A stretch of DNA of 64,000 bases from CAVRXT01 sp049644285 (GCA_049644285.1 JBARRP010000219.1:26129-90128); one strand, 5' to 3'; shown: positions 17,374 through 26,327, numbered from the stretch's first letter. A program made the numbers and translations. Notes: generated by a model not told the origin, from the letters alone.

Positions 17374-19548
17374 TCATTTCTCGCCGCCCCACAGGAACTT
17401 CAATCCAACACGATAGCTCAGGCCCAGCGCCGGAAATCCCACCGCTGCTTGATAGCGCCGGTCGAAAAGATTCTCGACTCGGCCGATCAGGCTCAGATTG
17501 CGTTGCAGGTCGTAGCTCGTCGCCAGATCCCAGCGGACGTAGCTCGGATCGCTGGTGATTCCTCTCGGCGGGAAAAGAAAATCGCTGTCCGTGCGTCGCC
17601 CGACGTAGCTGCCGGCAAGATTCCAATTCATGCGCCCAAAGGCGACGTTCGTAATCAGGCTTGCCGAATGCAGCGGCCGCTGGAACAGACGGTTTCCCGG
17701 AGCGAGTGTCGGATCGAATGCGTTCGGCGCCTTGAGCACCCGCGTATCGTCGTAAGTGTAGTTGCCCAGGATGCGCAGCCACCGCAGAGGCTTGGCCTCG
17801 AGGGAAGCATTCGCGCCGAACGCGCGCGACTTGTCGGTATTGAAAAACGCAGAGGTGCCGAACGGACAATTGAGCGTCACCGGCCCCCCGCTGAAGAAGC
17901 TGACGATGTCGTAGAAATCGTTATGGAAGTAGTTGAGCGAAATTTTCCAGCGATCGGAGGCCAGGAATTGATCTACCCCCGCATTGAAGGTCTTGCTGCG
18001 CTCCGGTTTCAGGTTCGGGTTGCCGGGAGCGCAGGGATCATTTTCGAAAGATTGAACGAAATCCGGCTCCTTGATGCCGAGCCCGTAAGAAGCGCGCAGG
18101 CGTGTGGCGCCCCAGAAATCGTGGCCGAAGCGCGCCACGAAGACGAGCCCGCCGCGTGGCACCACCCGTGTTCCGAAGCTGGCGTTCGCTTCGGCGCGCG
18201 CCCCGGCGGAAGCGGTCCATCGGCGCCCGAACTGATACCGCGTTTCCACAAAGCCTCCCTGGTTGTTTCGGCGTTCGTGCGGGCCGTTCGCCGATCCGTT
18301 TTCCACTTCGTACTGATAGCCCAACGACACGGCGCCCTGAGGAAACAAGTAGCTCGATTGCTCTTCGAGTCCTGCCCGGTTGAACTGGTTCACTGTGGTG
18401 AAGTCATCCGGGTCGGCGAAGATTTGATGGTTGTAGGATTCGGTGCCTGCCAGGTGATGTCGCCATTGCTCCCCCGTCGCGAAATCCCACGCCGCATTCG
18501 CCGAAAAATTGTGCAGATCATTGTGCTGGTCGAAATCGGGAGGAACGAGCAGCGTCTGCCCGGGCACGCCTGCATCGCTTGCGCTATTGCGGATTGTCAG
18601 GCGCAATGTGTCTGCATCCGAGAAGCGGTAGCCGAAATTCCCGGATAAAGTCGTATCGCGCAAGCGGTCATTCGGTCCCTGGCCGTCAGTCGAAAAATAG
18701 GAGGCCGAGGCCGAGTAATCGAACTGGCCGACAAGTCCGCTCAGCCGGCCAAGGCCATGGCCCAGACCGAATGTGCCGCCATCGCCAAGAAGTTCGAGTT
18801 GCGGCGTGCGCGTCGTGCCGCGATGCGTGAAGAGTTGCACCACTCCGGTCATCGCATCCGAGCCGTACAGCGAGCTCGAAGCTCCATGGACGATTTCGAC
18901 CTTGTCGACGTTATCGAGATCGTAGTTGGAGAGATTTATGAAACCGCCAGGCTCGTTGACCGTCGTGCCGTCGATGAGAAACTTCGTGAAATTCGAATTG
19001 CCGCCGTCGAGGAAGAACGTCGTGACGCCGCCGAACGGCCCTTTTCGCACGAAGGTCGCGCCCGGCGTGCTCGCCAGGAGTGGGGCGAGCCAGATCTCCT
19101 CGCGTTGCGCAATGTCGTCATGGGTGAGGATGCTGGCGGGCGCTGCGATCGTCGACGCCGGAGCCGGTTCGGCCGCCGCGCTCACCACCACGCTCGCCGA
19201 CATCGCTTCCAGCTCGAGGCGCGCATTCCAAGCGCGCGCCTCGCCGGCCAACAGCTCAAACTCCTGTTCCAGCGGCCGAAACGATTCGTGCCGGATGGTC
19301 ACTCGATACCGCCCGGCAGGAAGATCCAAGCGGAACTTCCCGTCCGGACCGCTCGTTGCGCGGTAAGGCTCGGCCGAAGCGCTCATCAGTCGTGCTTGGA
19401 TTTGCGCGCCCGAGATGGCCGCGCCGCTGGGGTCAGTAAGGGTTCCGGTGAGAGTTGCGATGGATTGCGCGTGAAGAACAGCACAAAAAAGGCATGCCAC
19501 GCAGAAAACAAAGCTGAAAACTACTTCGGGCAGGCGGTGCGGTCTCAT
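17374..19548 (-). CDS. TonB-dependent outer-membrane receptor, probably for cobalamin (BtuB-like)
   Basis: Protein of 724 residues. A signal peptide ends near AVLHAQ. A carboxypeptidase-regulatory-like beta domain follows (about residues 25-110: LTGTLTDPSGAAISGAQ), then a plug domain (FLIDGTTVNEPGG, DNVDKVEIVHGASSSLYGSDAM) and a C-terminal 22-strand barrel ending in an aromatic-rich strand (RVGLKFLWG). It should import a large ligand using TonB energy. The ligand is inferred as cobalamin because a cobalamin riboswitch lies directly upstream and btuD, btuC and btuF follow that upstream. ATG at 19548 has GGAGGA in front; a longer frame reading through the riboswitch is rejected. The SD lies in GGAGGACTCC, which can pair with GGAGTC at 19644-19649. 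Confidence 0.92.
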   Translation of the reverse strand: MRPHRLPEVVFSFVFCVACLFCAVLHAQSIATLTGTLTDPSGAAISGAQIQARLMSASAEPYRATSGPDGKFRLDLPAGRYRVTIRHESFRPLEQEFELLAGEARAWNARLELEAMSASVVVSAAAEPAPASTIAAPASILTHDDIAQREEIWLAPLLASTPGATFVRKGPFGGVTTFFLDGGNSNFTKFLIDGTTVNEPGGFINLSNYDLDNVDKVEIVHGASSSLYGSDAMTGVVQLFTHRGTTRTPQLELLGDGGTFGLGHGLGRLSGLVGQFDYSASASYFSTDGQGPNDRLRDTTLSGNFGYRFSDADTLRLTIRNSASDAGVPGQTLLVPPDFDQHNDLHNFSANAAWDFATGEQWRHHLAGTESYNHQIFADPDDFTTVNQFNRAGLEEQSSYLFPQGAVSLGYQYEVENGSANGPHERRNNQGGFVETRYQFGRRWTASAGARAEANASFGTRVVPRGGLVFVARFGHDFWGATRLRASYGLGIKEPDFVQSFENDPCAPGNPNLKPERSKTFNAGVDQFLASDRWKISLNYFHNDFYDIVSFFSGGPVTLNCPFGTSAFFNTDKSRAFGANASLEAKPLRWLRILGNYTYDDTRVLKAPNAFDPTLAPGNRLFQRPLHSASLITNVAFGRMNWNLAGSYVGRRTDSDFLFPPRGITSDPSYVRWDLATSYDLQRNLSLIGRVENLFDRRYQAAVGFPALGLSYRVGLKFLWGGEK

Positions 19549-19639
19549 GGAGTCCTCCTCTCCCGTCTCGCGCGGGAGTTGAAGGTTGTCCCGGTCCTCG
19601 AGGGGTTCGCTCGCCCAAACGCAGCGAGCAGGACCGGGA

Positions 19640-19862
19640 TTGAGACTCCGCCGGTCTCCTGGCTTGGCGGCACGTCCTGATCCCGACTTGTCGGGATCGG
19701 AACAGCGGCGCGGCCTTCCCATTCCGGTGTCGAGCCGGGTCGGCTCGGCATCCGGAACAGTGGCACGCGCCGGTTGCTACACCGCCTTACAGTCGCGCGG
19801 CGGCGACGGCTTTTCACCGTCTTCCCGTTCGCGGAGTCTCGGGTGGATGTGGACGGCGCGTG
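19640..19862 (-). promoter_or_regulatory. Cobalamin riboswitch 1, upstream of the btuB-like gene
   Basis: On the minus strand the conserved core appears in order: GGGAA and GGTGAAAAGCCGTCGCC near 19801-19826, CGCGACTGTAA near 19790-19800, GCCACTG at 19760-19766, GGGAAGGC near 19715-19722, and the B12 box AAGCCAGGAGACCGGC at 19650-19665. The expression platform runs to the start codon at 19548. GGAGTC just after the B12 box (19644-19649) is complementary to GACTCC at 19549-19554, next to the Shine-Dalgarno, so control is probably by ribosome-site sequestration. No U-tract terminator is seen. Confidence 0.9.
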
Positions 19863-19931
19863 GTGACCCACCCGAAGGCGGTCGCAACACGCCGCAGGAA
19901 CGACAAAAATCCAATTCAGTCGCAGCCGAAC

Positions 19932-20849
19932 TCAATTCGGGTCGAATGTTCGCGTGGCGCTGCCCGGGGCACCGGAATCCGCCCCCTCCCTCAAGAGCAC
20001 GCGTGGCCGCCCGCTCGCGCTCGTCTCTACTTCGAGCGGCGCCTCGAATACCTGCTCCAGCAGATCGCGGCGATACACTTCCGAAGGCGGTCCCACGCGC
20101 ACGCATCTCCCCTTGTGCAGCAGCACGATGCGATCGGAAAACTCCGCGGCAAGGTTCAACTCGTGCGTTACCACGATCACGCTGAAGCGGTTTTCATCCG
20201 CCAGCCGGCGCAGCCTCCGTAACAGGTCGACTTTGCCGCCGATGTCGAGGTGCTGTGTCGGTTCGTCGAGCAGGAGCAGCGCCGGCTGCTGCGCCAGCGC
20301 CCGCGCCAGAATCACCCGCTGCTTCTCGCCTCCCGAGAGCTGCTCCATCCAGCGATCGCGGAACTCTTCCGCGCCGACTTGGGCAAGCGCGTTCGCCGCC
20401 ATCAAACAATCCTGCTCGGTTTCGAAACGCAGCCGCTGTCCGTAAGGGTAGCGTCCTTGCAGAACAAATTCCCACACGCGCAATGGAAAGAGGAGCGCGC
20501 TTTCCTGCTGCACCAAAGCGATGCGCTGCGCACGCACGCGCGGATCGAGCCGGCTCGCTTCCATGCCGTCAATCTGCACGCGCCCGGAAAGCGGTTTCAG
20601 AATTCCGGCCAGAAGTTTCAGCATCGTGGATTTTCCGCTGGCGTTCGGGCCGAGAATCGCGACAACTTCTCGCCGATGCGCTTCGAAGTTCGCGGGGCCC
20701 AGGGCAAAATCCGGAGCGCTCCGGTCGGTGGCCGAGTAAGCAAAGCTCGCCTGCTCCACGAGAAGCCGCGGCTCCTGACTCCCCCAACTCGCCGCGCCAT
20801 GTGGAACCGCCGAAGTCGCGGGAGTCGCGTGTCCGGAATCTTCCGGCAT
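19932..20849 (-). CDS. btuD: ABC transporter ATP-binding protein for cobalamin uptake
   Basis: Protein of 305 residues, an ABC ATPase of the FecE/BtuD class. Walker A is GPNASGKST (about residue 70), the signature is LSGGEKQR, Walker B is LLLLDEPTQHLD and the switch histidine is in VVTHEL. It drives import of a corrinoid or a similar chelate through the BtuC-like permease next to it. Its ATG overlaps the permease stop by one base (TGATG), so the two are coupled. The first ~35 residues are not conserved-looking, so a later start is possible. Substrate is assigned from the two cobalamin riboswitches around the cluster. Confidence 0.93.
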   Translation of the reverse strand: MPEDSGHATPATSAVPHGAASWGSQEPRLLVEQASFAYSATDRSAPDFALGPANFEAHRREVVAILGPNASGKSTMLKLLAGILKPLSGRVQIDGMEASRLDPRVRAQRIALVQQESALLFPLRVWEFVLQGRYPYGQRLRFETEQDCLMAANALAQVGAEEFRDRWMEQLSGGEKQRVILARALAQQPALLLLDEPTQHLDIGGKVDLLRRLRRLADENRFSVIVVTHELNLAAEFSDRIVLLHKGRCVRVGPPSEVYRRDLLEQVFEAPLEVETSASGRPRVLLREGADSGAPGSATRTFDPN

Positions 20850-21865
20850 CAGCGCACCCTCCGCCGCAGAAGATAGATGAAGACCGGAGCGCCGGCGAGC
20901 GCCGTCATCGCGCCCACCGGCAGCTCCGTCGGCGCCACGACGGTCCGCGCCAGTGCATCCGCGAGAACGAGGGCGATGGCGCCCCCCAGCGCCGTCGCAG
21001 GAATCAGCAGGCGGTAATCGGATCCGAAAAGCATCCTCATCACGTGCGGCACCAGCAGGCCGATGTATCCAATCGCGCCGCTCAGCGAAACCGCAAGACC
21101 GGTCAGCAGCGACGCCGCGACGTAGACGACCACTTTGACGCGGCTCACGTTCACGCCCAGGTGACGCGCTTCCTGCTCTCCCGTAAGAATGAGATTCAGA
21201 TCGGACGAAGTCGAATAAATCGCTCCCACCGCGGCCAGCAAAACCAGGAACAGAAAACCGAGATGCATCGCCGGGGGTGTCGCCAGATCGCCCATCAGCC
21301 AGAAGGCCATGCCCCGCAGGTCGCGCCCGCTCAGCGTCGTCATCAGAAACATGATCACGGCCGAAAGAAACGACGCGGAGACGATTCCCGCGAGCAGGAG
21401 CGTGGTGCTATCGAGCTGTCCGCCGCGTCGCCCGAGAAAATAAACGGCGGCGATCGTAGCAGCCGCACCGAGGAAAGCCGCCGCCTGCATCGCGAGCGGT
21501 AAACGCGGCGCGACGCTCAAGCTGAGAATTGCGCCCAATGCCGCTCCACTCGACACACCCAGGACGTACGGGTCCGCCAGTGGATTTCGCAGCAGCGCCT
21601 GAAATCCCGCGCCTGCCACCGAGAGCGCCGCGCCGACGATGATCCCCAGCGCGATCCGCGGCAATCGCAGTCCGAAAACAACCAGATAGAATTCGCTCGG
21701 AATTTGGTTTGATTGCCCGAGGACGCGACGCACCAGCGTCATCACCACGTCGTTCGCCGACATCGGATACGCGCCAAGTTGGAGTGAAATCACCATCGCC
21801 ACAAAGAGAACCGCGCCCAGGCCCGCGCACACGATTGCCACGCGTCGCGGCGTCAGAGGGTGCAA
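20849..21865 (-). CDS. btuC: FecCD-family ABC permease for cobalamin uptake
   Basis: Protein of 338 residues with about ten membrane helices, of the FecCD/BtuC family. Typical segments: PRIALGIIVGAALSVAGAGFQALLRNPLADPYVLGVSSGAALGA-type early motif, and GAIGYIGLLVPHVMR later, which contacts the ATPase. It forms the inner-membrane channel with BtuD. It overlaps btuF by 13 bases upstream and btuD by one base downstream, so the three are one operon under the riboswitch ahead of btuF. Confidence 0.94.
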   Translation of the reverse strand: MHPLTPRRVAIVCAGLGAVLFVAMVISLQLGAYPMSANDVVMTLVRRVLGQSNQIPSEFYLVVFGLRLPRIALGIIVGAALSVAGAGFQALLRNPLADPYVLGVSSGAALGAILSLSVAPRLPLAMQAAAFLGAAATIAAVYFLGRRGGQLDSTTLLLAGIVSASFLSAVIMFLMTTLSGRDLRGMAFWLMGDLATPPAMHLGFLFLVLLAAVGAIYSTSSDLNLILTGEQEARHLGVNVSRVKVVVYVAASLLTGLAVSLSGAIGYIGLLVPHVMRMLFGSDYRLLIPATALGGAIALVLADALARTVVAPTELPVGAMTALAGAPVFIYLLRRRVR

Positions 21866-22899
21866 GGGAAGCCTCGGTTCACGGTGCTCGGCGCATAACT
21901 CTTCTCGGCGATTTCCAAAGGCCTTGCATCCCGCTTGTTCTCTGAACTGCCGGCAAACGCATCCGGATGGAGTTGTCGCGCCAGTTGCTCGATCGCATCC
22001 ACCAGCCGCGGCGACGGCCGGTCGATCGCTTCACTGATGACTGCAACGTGGCCTTGCTTCACGGCTTCGAGGTCGCGCCATGCTGCCCGCGCGCGCAGCT
22101 CCGACAGGCTGCTCGTGCCCGAATCTTCATGGCTGCTGGCGAACACGAGATATTCCGGCTGCAACCGCACCACCTCTTCGAGTCCCAGCTTCGGCCAGTC
22201 CTGTTTGGTCCTCACAACCGATTCGGCTCCAGCCCAGCGCAGAGCGTCATCGATAAAAGTGTTCTGCCCGATGCTGATCAGCGGATCCTCCCACACCACA
22301 AAGAGAACGCGGCGCGGCGCTCGGCCGCCAAGTTCCGTGTGGAGCGCGTCGAGCCTTGCCTGCAGCCGAGCCACGAGGGCCTCCCCCTGCGCGCCGGTGC
22401 CGATCAAATCCGAGAGCCGTCGGATTCCTGCAAGCGAGCCCTGCACCGAATGCGGGTTCGTGGCGTACACGGAAAGGCCGAGCCGCTCGAGTGCCGCAAC
22501 CGTTTCGCGCCGGTTGATCGCCGTCGTCGCAAGAATCAGGTCCGGCTTCAACGCCACGATCGCCTCGAGGCTCGGGCCGAGTGGCGTTCCCACGTGCGCC
22601 TTCGTCTGCGCCTCCGGCGGGTAATCGCAATAGCTCGTGTCACCCACGAGGCGATCCTGTGCCCCTAGTGCGTAGATTGTCTCCGTCAAATCGGGCGCAA
22701 GAGAAACGATTCTCCGCACCTCCGAGGGAACGGCGACGCGACGCCCCGTTTCATCCGTGACCATCTCCGCGCGAAGCTTCGGCTCTCGAACTTCCTGCGT
22801 TGTGTTCGCCCTCGCCCGCCCTGGGCTCGCCAGGCCGCAGACAAGCAAGCAGGCAATGAAGCCGCAACGCCGGCGTTGCGCAGCACATCTCGTCGCCAA
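21853..22899 (-). CDS. btuF: Periplasmic cobalamin-binding protein
   Basis: Protein of 348 residues from the TTG at 22899. After a signal peptide (FIACLLVCGLAS) comes a class III periplasmic binding fold of the BtuF/FepB type: RRIVSLAPDLTETIYALGA, VGDTSYCDYPPEA, LKPDLILA and a C-terminal DRPSPRLVDAIEQLA. It hands the corrinoid to BtuCD. A longer frame starts at ATG 22953, but its first codons run through an intrinsic terminator hairpin (22921-22941) of the riboswitch, so translation must start after it. TTG at 22899 has GGAGAG five bases before it and gives a normal signal peptide. The 3' end overlaps btuC by 13 bases. Confidence 0.9.
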   Translation of the reverse strand: MATRCAAQRRRCGFIACLLVCGLASPGRARANTTQEVREPKLRAEMVTDETGRRVAVPSEVRRIVSLAPDLTETIYALGAQDRLVGDTSYCDYPPEAQTKAHVGTPLGPSLEAIVALKPDLILATTAINRRETVAALERLGLSVYATNPHSVQGSLAGIRRLSDLIGTGAQGEALVARLQARLDALHTELGGRAPRRVLFVVWEDPLISIGQNTFIDDALRWAGAESVVRTKQDWPKLGLEEVVRLQPEYLVFASSHEDSGTSSLSELRARAAWRDLEAVKQGHVAVISEAIDRPSPRLVDAIEQLARQLHPDAFAGSSENKRDARPLEIAEKSYAPSTVNRGFPCTL

Positions 22900-22913
22900 G
22901 AAATTCTCTCCAA

Positions 22914-22941
22914 TAAAAAAGCCCCACGAAAAGAGTGGGGC
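22914..22941 (-). terminator. Intrinsic terminator in the leader of btuF
   Basis: Minus strand: GCCCCAC, loop TCTTTTC, GTGGGGC, then TTTTTT. Seven perfect G/C-rich pairs and a U-tract, located between the cobalamin aptamer and the btuF start codon. It is therefore likely the off-state of riboswitch 2 (premature termination when cobalamin is bound). Confidence 0.85.
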
Positions 22942-22984
22942 ATCTCGCCACACCCTTTCTCGCGAAGAGTGTCAGCCTCAACCG

Positions 22985-23215
22985 GCTCGGGCAGGTTTCC
23001 TGACTCTCGGCCCTCCCGCTGTTTCTCCGGTCCTTCGTGCCCGGAATTGCGGGAGCCAGAGGCGCTGTCCTGTTCCGATGCTCGGAACAACCCTTCCCGG
23101 TGCCGATGCCTCGGGACCAGTGGGCGAGCAAAATCTCGACAGCGCCGGCCGATCACAGTGGCGGGACCGTGGCCGATTCCAACGGCCTTCCCTTTACCCC
23201 GAGAGCAGCCGGAAA
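22985..23215 (-). promoter_or_regulatory. Cobalamin riboswitch 2, upstream of btuF-btuC-btuD
   Basis: Minus strand shows the cobalamin aptamer landmarks: GGTAAAGGGAAGGCC near 23180-23200, CACGGTCCCGCCACTGTGA near 23153-23171, GCCCACTGG near 23116-23125, CGGGAAGGG near 23092-23100, and the B12 box GAGTCAGGAAACCTGC at 22991-23006. A terminator follows at 22914-22941, so this one appears to act on transcription. It governs the transporter operon separately from riboswitch 1 in front of the receptor gene. Confidence 0.9.
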
Positions 23216-23284
23216 GGCCGCTCGAAGGGTTTACCCGAAAGCGACTTCTGATCGCTCCGAGTTTCCGTGAGCCAGCTCAAATTT

Positions 23285-23935
23285 TCAGTTGCGAGTGTAT
23301 GTCCGAGCCCCAAGCGTGTCAACCGCAGCGACGGGACGCAGACCGTGAAGTGCATCAGAAAATTCGTGCGGCAGGAGAATCGCAGTCGTCCGCTCATGAG
23401 AATCTTCTTCGCGGCTCCAGTGCACATCGTCGATCCACCAACGCCCCTCGAGCGAGACCAGCGTGTAGCGCGCCAAGTAGTGCTCGCCATCCCGGGCCAG
23501 AATGTGCGTGTCCAGGACGGCGCGGGCGCTCGATGCCTCGCGCGCATCGAATTGAATCTTCTCGGCGCGAAACATCGACGGGTGTTCGGCGATGAGTTGG
23601 TGGAAGGCCGCGAAGGGAACCTCCGCGCGGTACTTTTGCGAGAAGAGGCCATAGGCGGCCCGCAAATCCCCTCGGGCGATGGCATCGAGCTGCGCGCGCA
23701 CGATGCTGGTCGGACTCGCAGGATCGCCCGCCAAGCTCCCCGGCATCTCGATCCTTACCAGATTCCACGTGGTGAATGCGAAGGCCGCCAGCGAAACGCT
23801 GAGCAAGACGTACAGGCGTCGGATCAGAAATTTGCGGCGCCGGCGGCGCTGCACCGTCGGGGAATCAATCACAATCGCGCGCTCGCCCGAACTCGGCGGC
23901 GGCTGCGAAGGTTCGTTTTTCGAAAGATCATCCAT
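23285..23935 (-). CDS. Single-pass membrane protein with an NTF2-like (DUF4864-like) domain
   Basis: Protein of 216 residues. A polar, Pro-rich N-terminus and an Arg cluster (RRRRRKFLIRR) precede one membrane helix (about residues 42-60). The outer part reads IVRAQLDAIARGDLRAAYGLFSQKYRAEVPF, then ends in a strand with GRWWIDDVHW, which is the pattern of NTF2-like/DUF4864-type domains that often bind small molecules or support envelope processes. No catalytic residues can be assigned. It reads towards the second riboswitch and shares no obvious operon with the btu genes. The frame and composition support a real gene; function unknown. Confidence 0.75.
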   Translation of the reverse strand: MDDLSKNEPSQPPPSSGERAIVIDSPTVQRRRRRKFLIRRLYVLLSVSLAAFAFTTWNLVRIEMPGSLAGDPASPTSIVRAQLDAIARGDLRAAYGLFSQKYRAEVPFAAFHQLIAEHPSMFRAEKIQFDAREASSARAVLDTHILARDGEHYLARYTLVSLEGRWWIDDVHWSREEDSHERTTAILLPHEFSDALHGLRPVAAVDTLGARTYTRN

Positions 23936-24019
23936 TCAAGAGGTCAGCCGTAGAGGCCGCCAAGAGTGCAGCGACGCAATATCGCTGCGGCTTCACCCGC
24001 TGAGGCCCCCGAGAAACGC

Positions 24020-24844
24020 TCAGCGGTTTTTCCACTTCGGCGCGCGTTTTTCGACCTGGGCGCGCAAGCCCTCCTGCGAATCCTCGAGATCGGAGAGCTC
24101 GTTGAGGAAAACTTTCATCGAGTTTCGAACTCCGTCGCGAAGCGGCAACCCCATGCTGCCCAGGATGGCCTTCTTGGCCATGGTCAGCACCGGGCCAGAC
24201 TGCGAAGTCACTTTCGCGATAATCTCATTGACTGTTTTTTCGAGGTCTTTTTCGGCGACGAGCCAGTTCACCAAGCCCACGTCACGCGCCCGCTCCGCCG
24301 TCATCGTTTCGCCCGTGAGCACAAGTTCGAGCGCGAGCTTCGGGCCCAGGACGTAAGGCAGGATGACCGCCGAGAGTGGAGGAAACACGCCCAGCTTGAT
24401 CTCCGGTTGGGCAAAACGCGCCTTCGGAGTCGCCACAACAAGATCGGCCAGCGCCGCCAGCTCCGCGCCCCCGCCAAATGCCGCTCCATTCACCACGGCC
24501 ATCAAAGGCTTCGCCGTATCCATCATCGCCAAGAAAGCGCCGCGAAATGCGTCGAGCATTTGAAAAACGCGCCGCGCCGTGTACTCGCCGATTTCGATGC
24601 CGCCGCAAAAGGCCTGCGCCGCCGAATCGAGCACGATCAGCTTGACGCCGCCTTTTCCTTCCAGGGAATTGATGCCCGCGGTAAGTTCGTTGAGCATCTT
24701 CTCATTCAGCAGGTTGTGCTCCGGCCGGTCGAGAGTCAGCCGCGCCACTTCGCCGTCGATGCGATACCGCACGAACTCGAACTCCTCAACCTTCGGCGGC
24801 GCCAGCGTCCCAAAGTCTTGCAGCATCCTGGTGTCATTAGCCAT
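24020..24844 (-). CDS. Enoyl-CoA hydratase/isomerase (crotonase) family protein
   Basis: Protein of 274 residues in the crotonase superfamily. The acyl-CoA-binding and oxyanion-hole segments are visible: AFCGGIEIGEY in the first half, and NGAAFGGGAELAALADLVVA around residues 125-145, followed by FAQPEIKLGVFPP. Members hydrate or isomerise enoyl-CoA esters. The exact substrate is open; the residue pattern EIKLGVFPPLSA recalls dienoyl-CoA hydratases of the aromatic branch. A thiolase gene lies 130 bases upstream on the same strand, suggesting shared fatty-acid or dicarboxylic acyl-CoA breakdown. ATG at 24844 is the first of the frame. Confidence 0.88.
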   Translation of the reverse strand: MANDTRMLQDFGTLAPPKVEEFEFVRYRIDGEVARLTLDRPEHNLLNEKMLNELTAGINSLEGKGGVKLIVLDSAAQAFCGGIEIGEYTARRVFQMLDAFRGAFLAMMDTAKPLMAVVNGAAFGGGAELAALADLVVATPKARFAQPEIKLGVFPPLSAVILPYVLGPKLALELVLTGETMTAERARDVGLVNWLVAEKDLEKTVNEIIAKVTSQSGPVLTMAKKAILGSMGLPLRDGVRNSMKVFLNELSDLEDSQEGLRAQVEKRAPKWKNR

Positions 24845-24907
24845 GCGTCAGCTCCAGTCCTATCAGCCTCGCAGGAGTCTATGTGGAGAAAATCCTGGGC
24901 TTTGTGG

Positions 24908-24927
24908 GTCGCGGTCTTAACCGCGAC
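24908..24927. repeat. Palindrome GTCGCGGT-CTTA-ACCGCGAC
   Basis: Eight-base perfect stem around CTTA in the gap between thiolase and enoyl-CoA hydratase genes. A related palindrome (TCGTGGTT/AACCACGA) is at 60951-60968, both followed by GAC-rich sequence. Possibly a second dispersed family; also a possible weak terminator for the thiolase gene. Confidence 0.45.
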
Positions 24928-24975
24928 ATAAGCAGAGCCTTTTAATTACTCCCTCGAGGGCTTCAACCCATAAGC

Positions 24976-26274
24976 TTAAGCCGCTTCGATTTCGACCGCT
25001 ATACCCAATCCGCCGGAAACGCACAAAGTAGCTAACCCCCGCCGCCCCTTCCGTCGCCGCAACTCGTGAACGAGAGTGGCGAGAATACGCGCGCCGGTGC
25101 AAGCGATCGGATGGCCCAGCGCAATGGCCCCGCCATTTGGGTTCAGCCGCTCGCGATCGAAGTGCAACTCGCGGTCGCAGGCAAGCACCTGCGCAGCAAA
25201 CGCCTCGTTTAGCTCCACCGCATCATAATCCTCCATCTTCGTGCCCGTGCGCGCGAGCAATTTGCGCACGGCGGGCACCGGCCCAATGCCCATCACCCGC
25301 GGGTCCACGGCGACAACCGCAGCGTCCACGAGGCGGGCGAGCGGCTTAAGCTGCAATTCGCGCACTTTTTCCTCGCTCGCCAGCACCACGGCAGCCGCGC
25401 CATCGGTAATCCCGCTCGAATTCCCTGCGCTGATCGTCCCGGACTTGTGAAAAACTGGCGGCAGCTTCGCCAGCGCTTCAAGCGTAACGTCCGGGCGCAC
25501 GTGCTCGTCCTTGTCGACGCGGGTGACGTTGCCTTTCCTGTCCGTGCGCTCAATGGGAATCATCTCCGCGCGGAAGCGGCATTCCGCCGCGGCGCGCGCC
25601 GCTCGACGATGACTTTCGAGCGCCAACGCGTCCTGCTCATCGCGCGGTATCTTGTACTGCTCCGCAAGAACTTCAGCCGTCTCCCCCATGATCATCTTCG
25701 AAATGGGGCAAAGGAATCCATCGCGATACATCGCATCCACCAGCGGCTGATTCCCCATCTTGAATCCCCACCGCCCTTCGACAAGATACGGCACCCGGCT
25801 CATCGATTCCATGCCTCCGGCAACAACAATCTCCGCGTTCCCGAGAAGGATCTGCTCCCAGCCGAGCACCACCGTGCGCAGCCCCGAAGCACACGCCATA
25901 TTGACGGTGAACGCTGGAACATCATCGCCCAATCCAGCGCGCCAAGCGACTTGCCGCGCCGGGTTCGGCCCAATGCCCGCGCCGCGCGCATTCCCGAAAA
26001 TCAATTCGTCGATCTTCCATGGCAACTCTGCCGAATTATTTTGTGCGTCACGGCGAGGGAGCCGCGGCGGGCCAAGAATTTCCCGCATGTTGATCGTAGG
26101 GCCCTCGCCGGGAGTTCTTTCCGAAGGCAAGGGTTGCCCGAACGCCCGCTCGAGCGCCGCTCGTACCGCAATCACACCTATATCCGGCGCGGTGAACTCC
26201 GCAAGCGCGCCCCCGAATTTCGCAATCGGCGTCCGCGCCGCACTCACGATATAGGCTGTCTTGTTTTTGTTCAT
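24976..26274 (-). CDS. Acetyl-CoA acetyltransferase (thiolase)
   Basis: Protein of 432 residues in the thiolase II family. The nucleophilic cysteine is in NMACASG, the GNSSGITDGAAA segment is present, and the C-terminal active-site stretch is GHPIACTGAR and CVSGGLG. The usual GHPIGASG/GHPxGxSG here reads GHPIACTG. It joins or splits acyl-CoA and acetyl-CoA. Compared with the usual ~390 residues there is a roughly 40-residue polar insert after RAALERAFGQPL (about residues 45-85). It is likely cotranscribed with the downstream enoyl-CoA hydratase. ATG at 26274. Confidence 0.93.
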   Translation of the reverse strand: MNKNKTAYIVSAARTPIAKFGGALAEFTAPDIGVIAVRAALERAFGQPLPSERTPGEGPTINMREILGPPRLPRRDAQNNSAELPWKIDELIFGNARGAGIGPNPARQVAWRAGLGDDVPAFTVNMACASGLRTVVLGWEQILLGNAEIVVAGGMESMSRVPYLVEGRWGFKMGNQPLVDAMYRDGFLCPISKMIMGETAEVLAEQYKIPRDEQDALALESHRRAARAAAECRFRAEMIPIERTDRKGNVTRVDKDEHVRPDVTLEALAKLPPVFHKSGTISAGNSSGITDGAAAVVLASEEKVRELQLKPLARLVDAAVVAVDPRVMGIGPVPAVRKLLARTGTKMEDYDAVELNEAFAAQVLACDRELHFDRERLNPNGGAIALGHPIACTGARILATLVHELRRRKGRRGLATLCVSGGLGIAVEIEAA

Positions 26275-26327
26275 GGTCTCAGAGTTTTAATGCTAGCACA
26301 TTGCCGCGGTGCCGGATGCCCGACGCC

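Noticed and set aside
17344..18648. A 434-residue plus-strand frame opposite the TonB-dependent receptor
   Set aside because: The receptor reads through plug and barrel motifs on the minus strand; the plus frame is Arg/Ala-rich and featureless.
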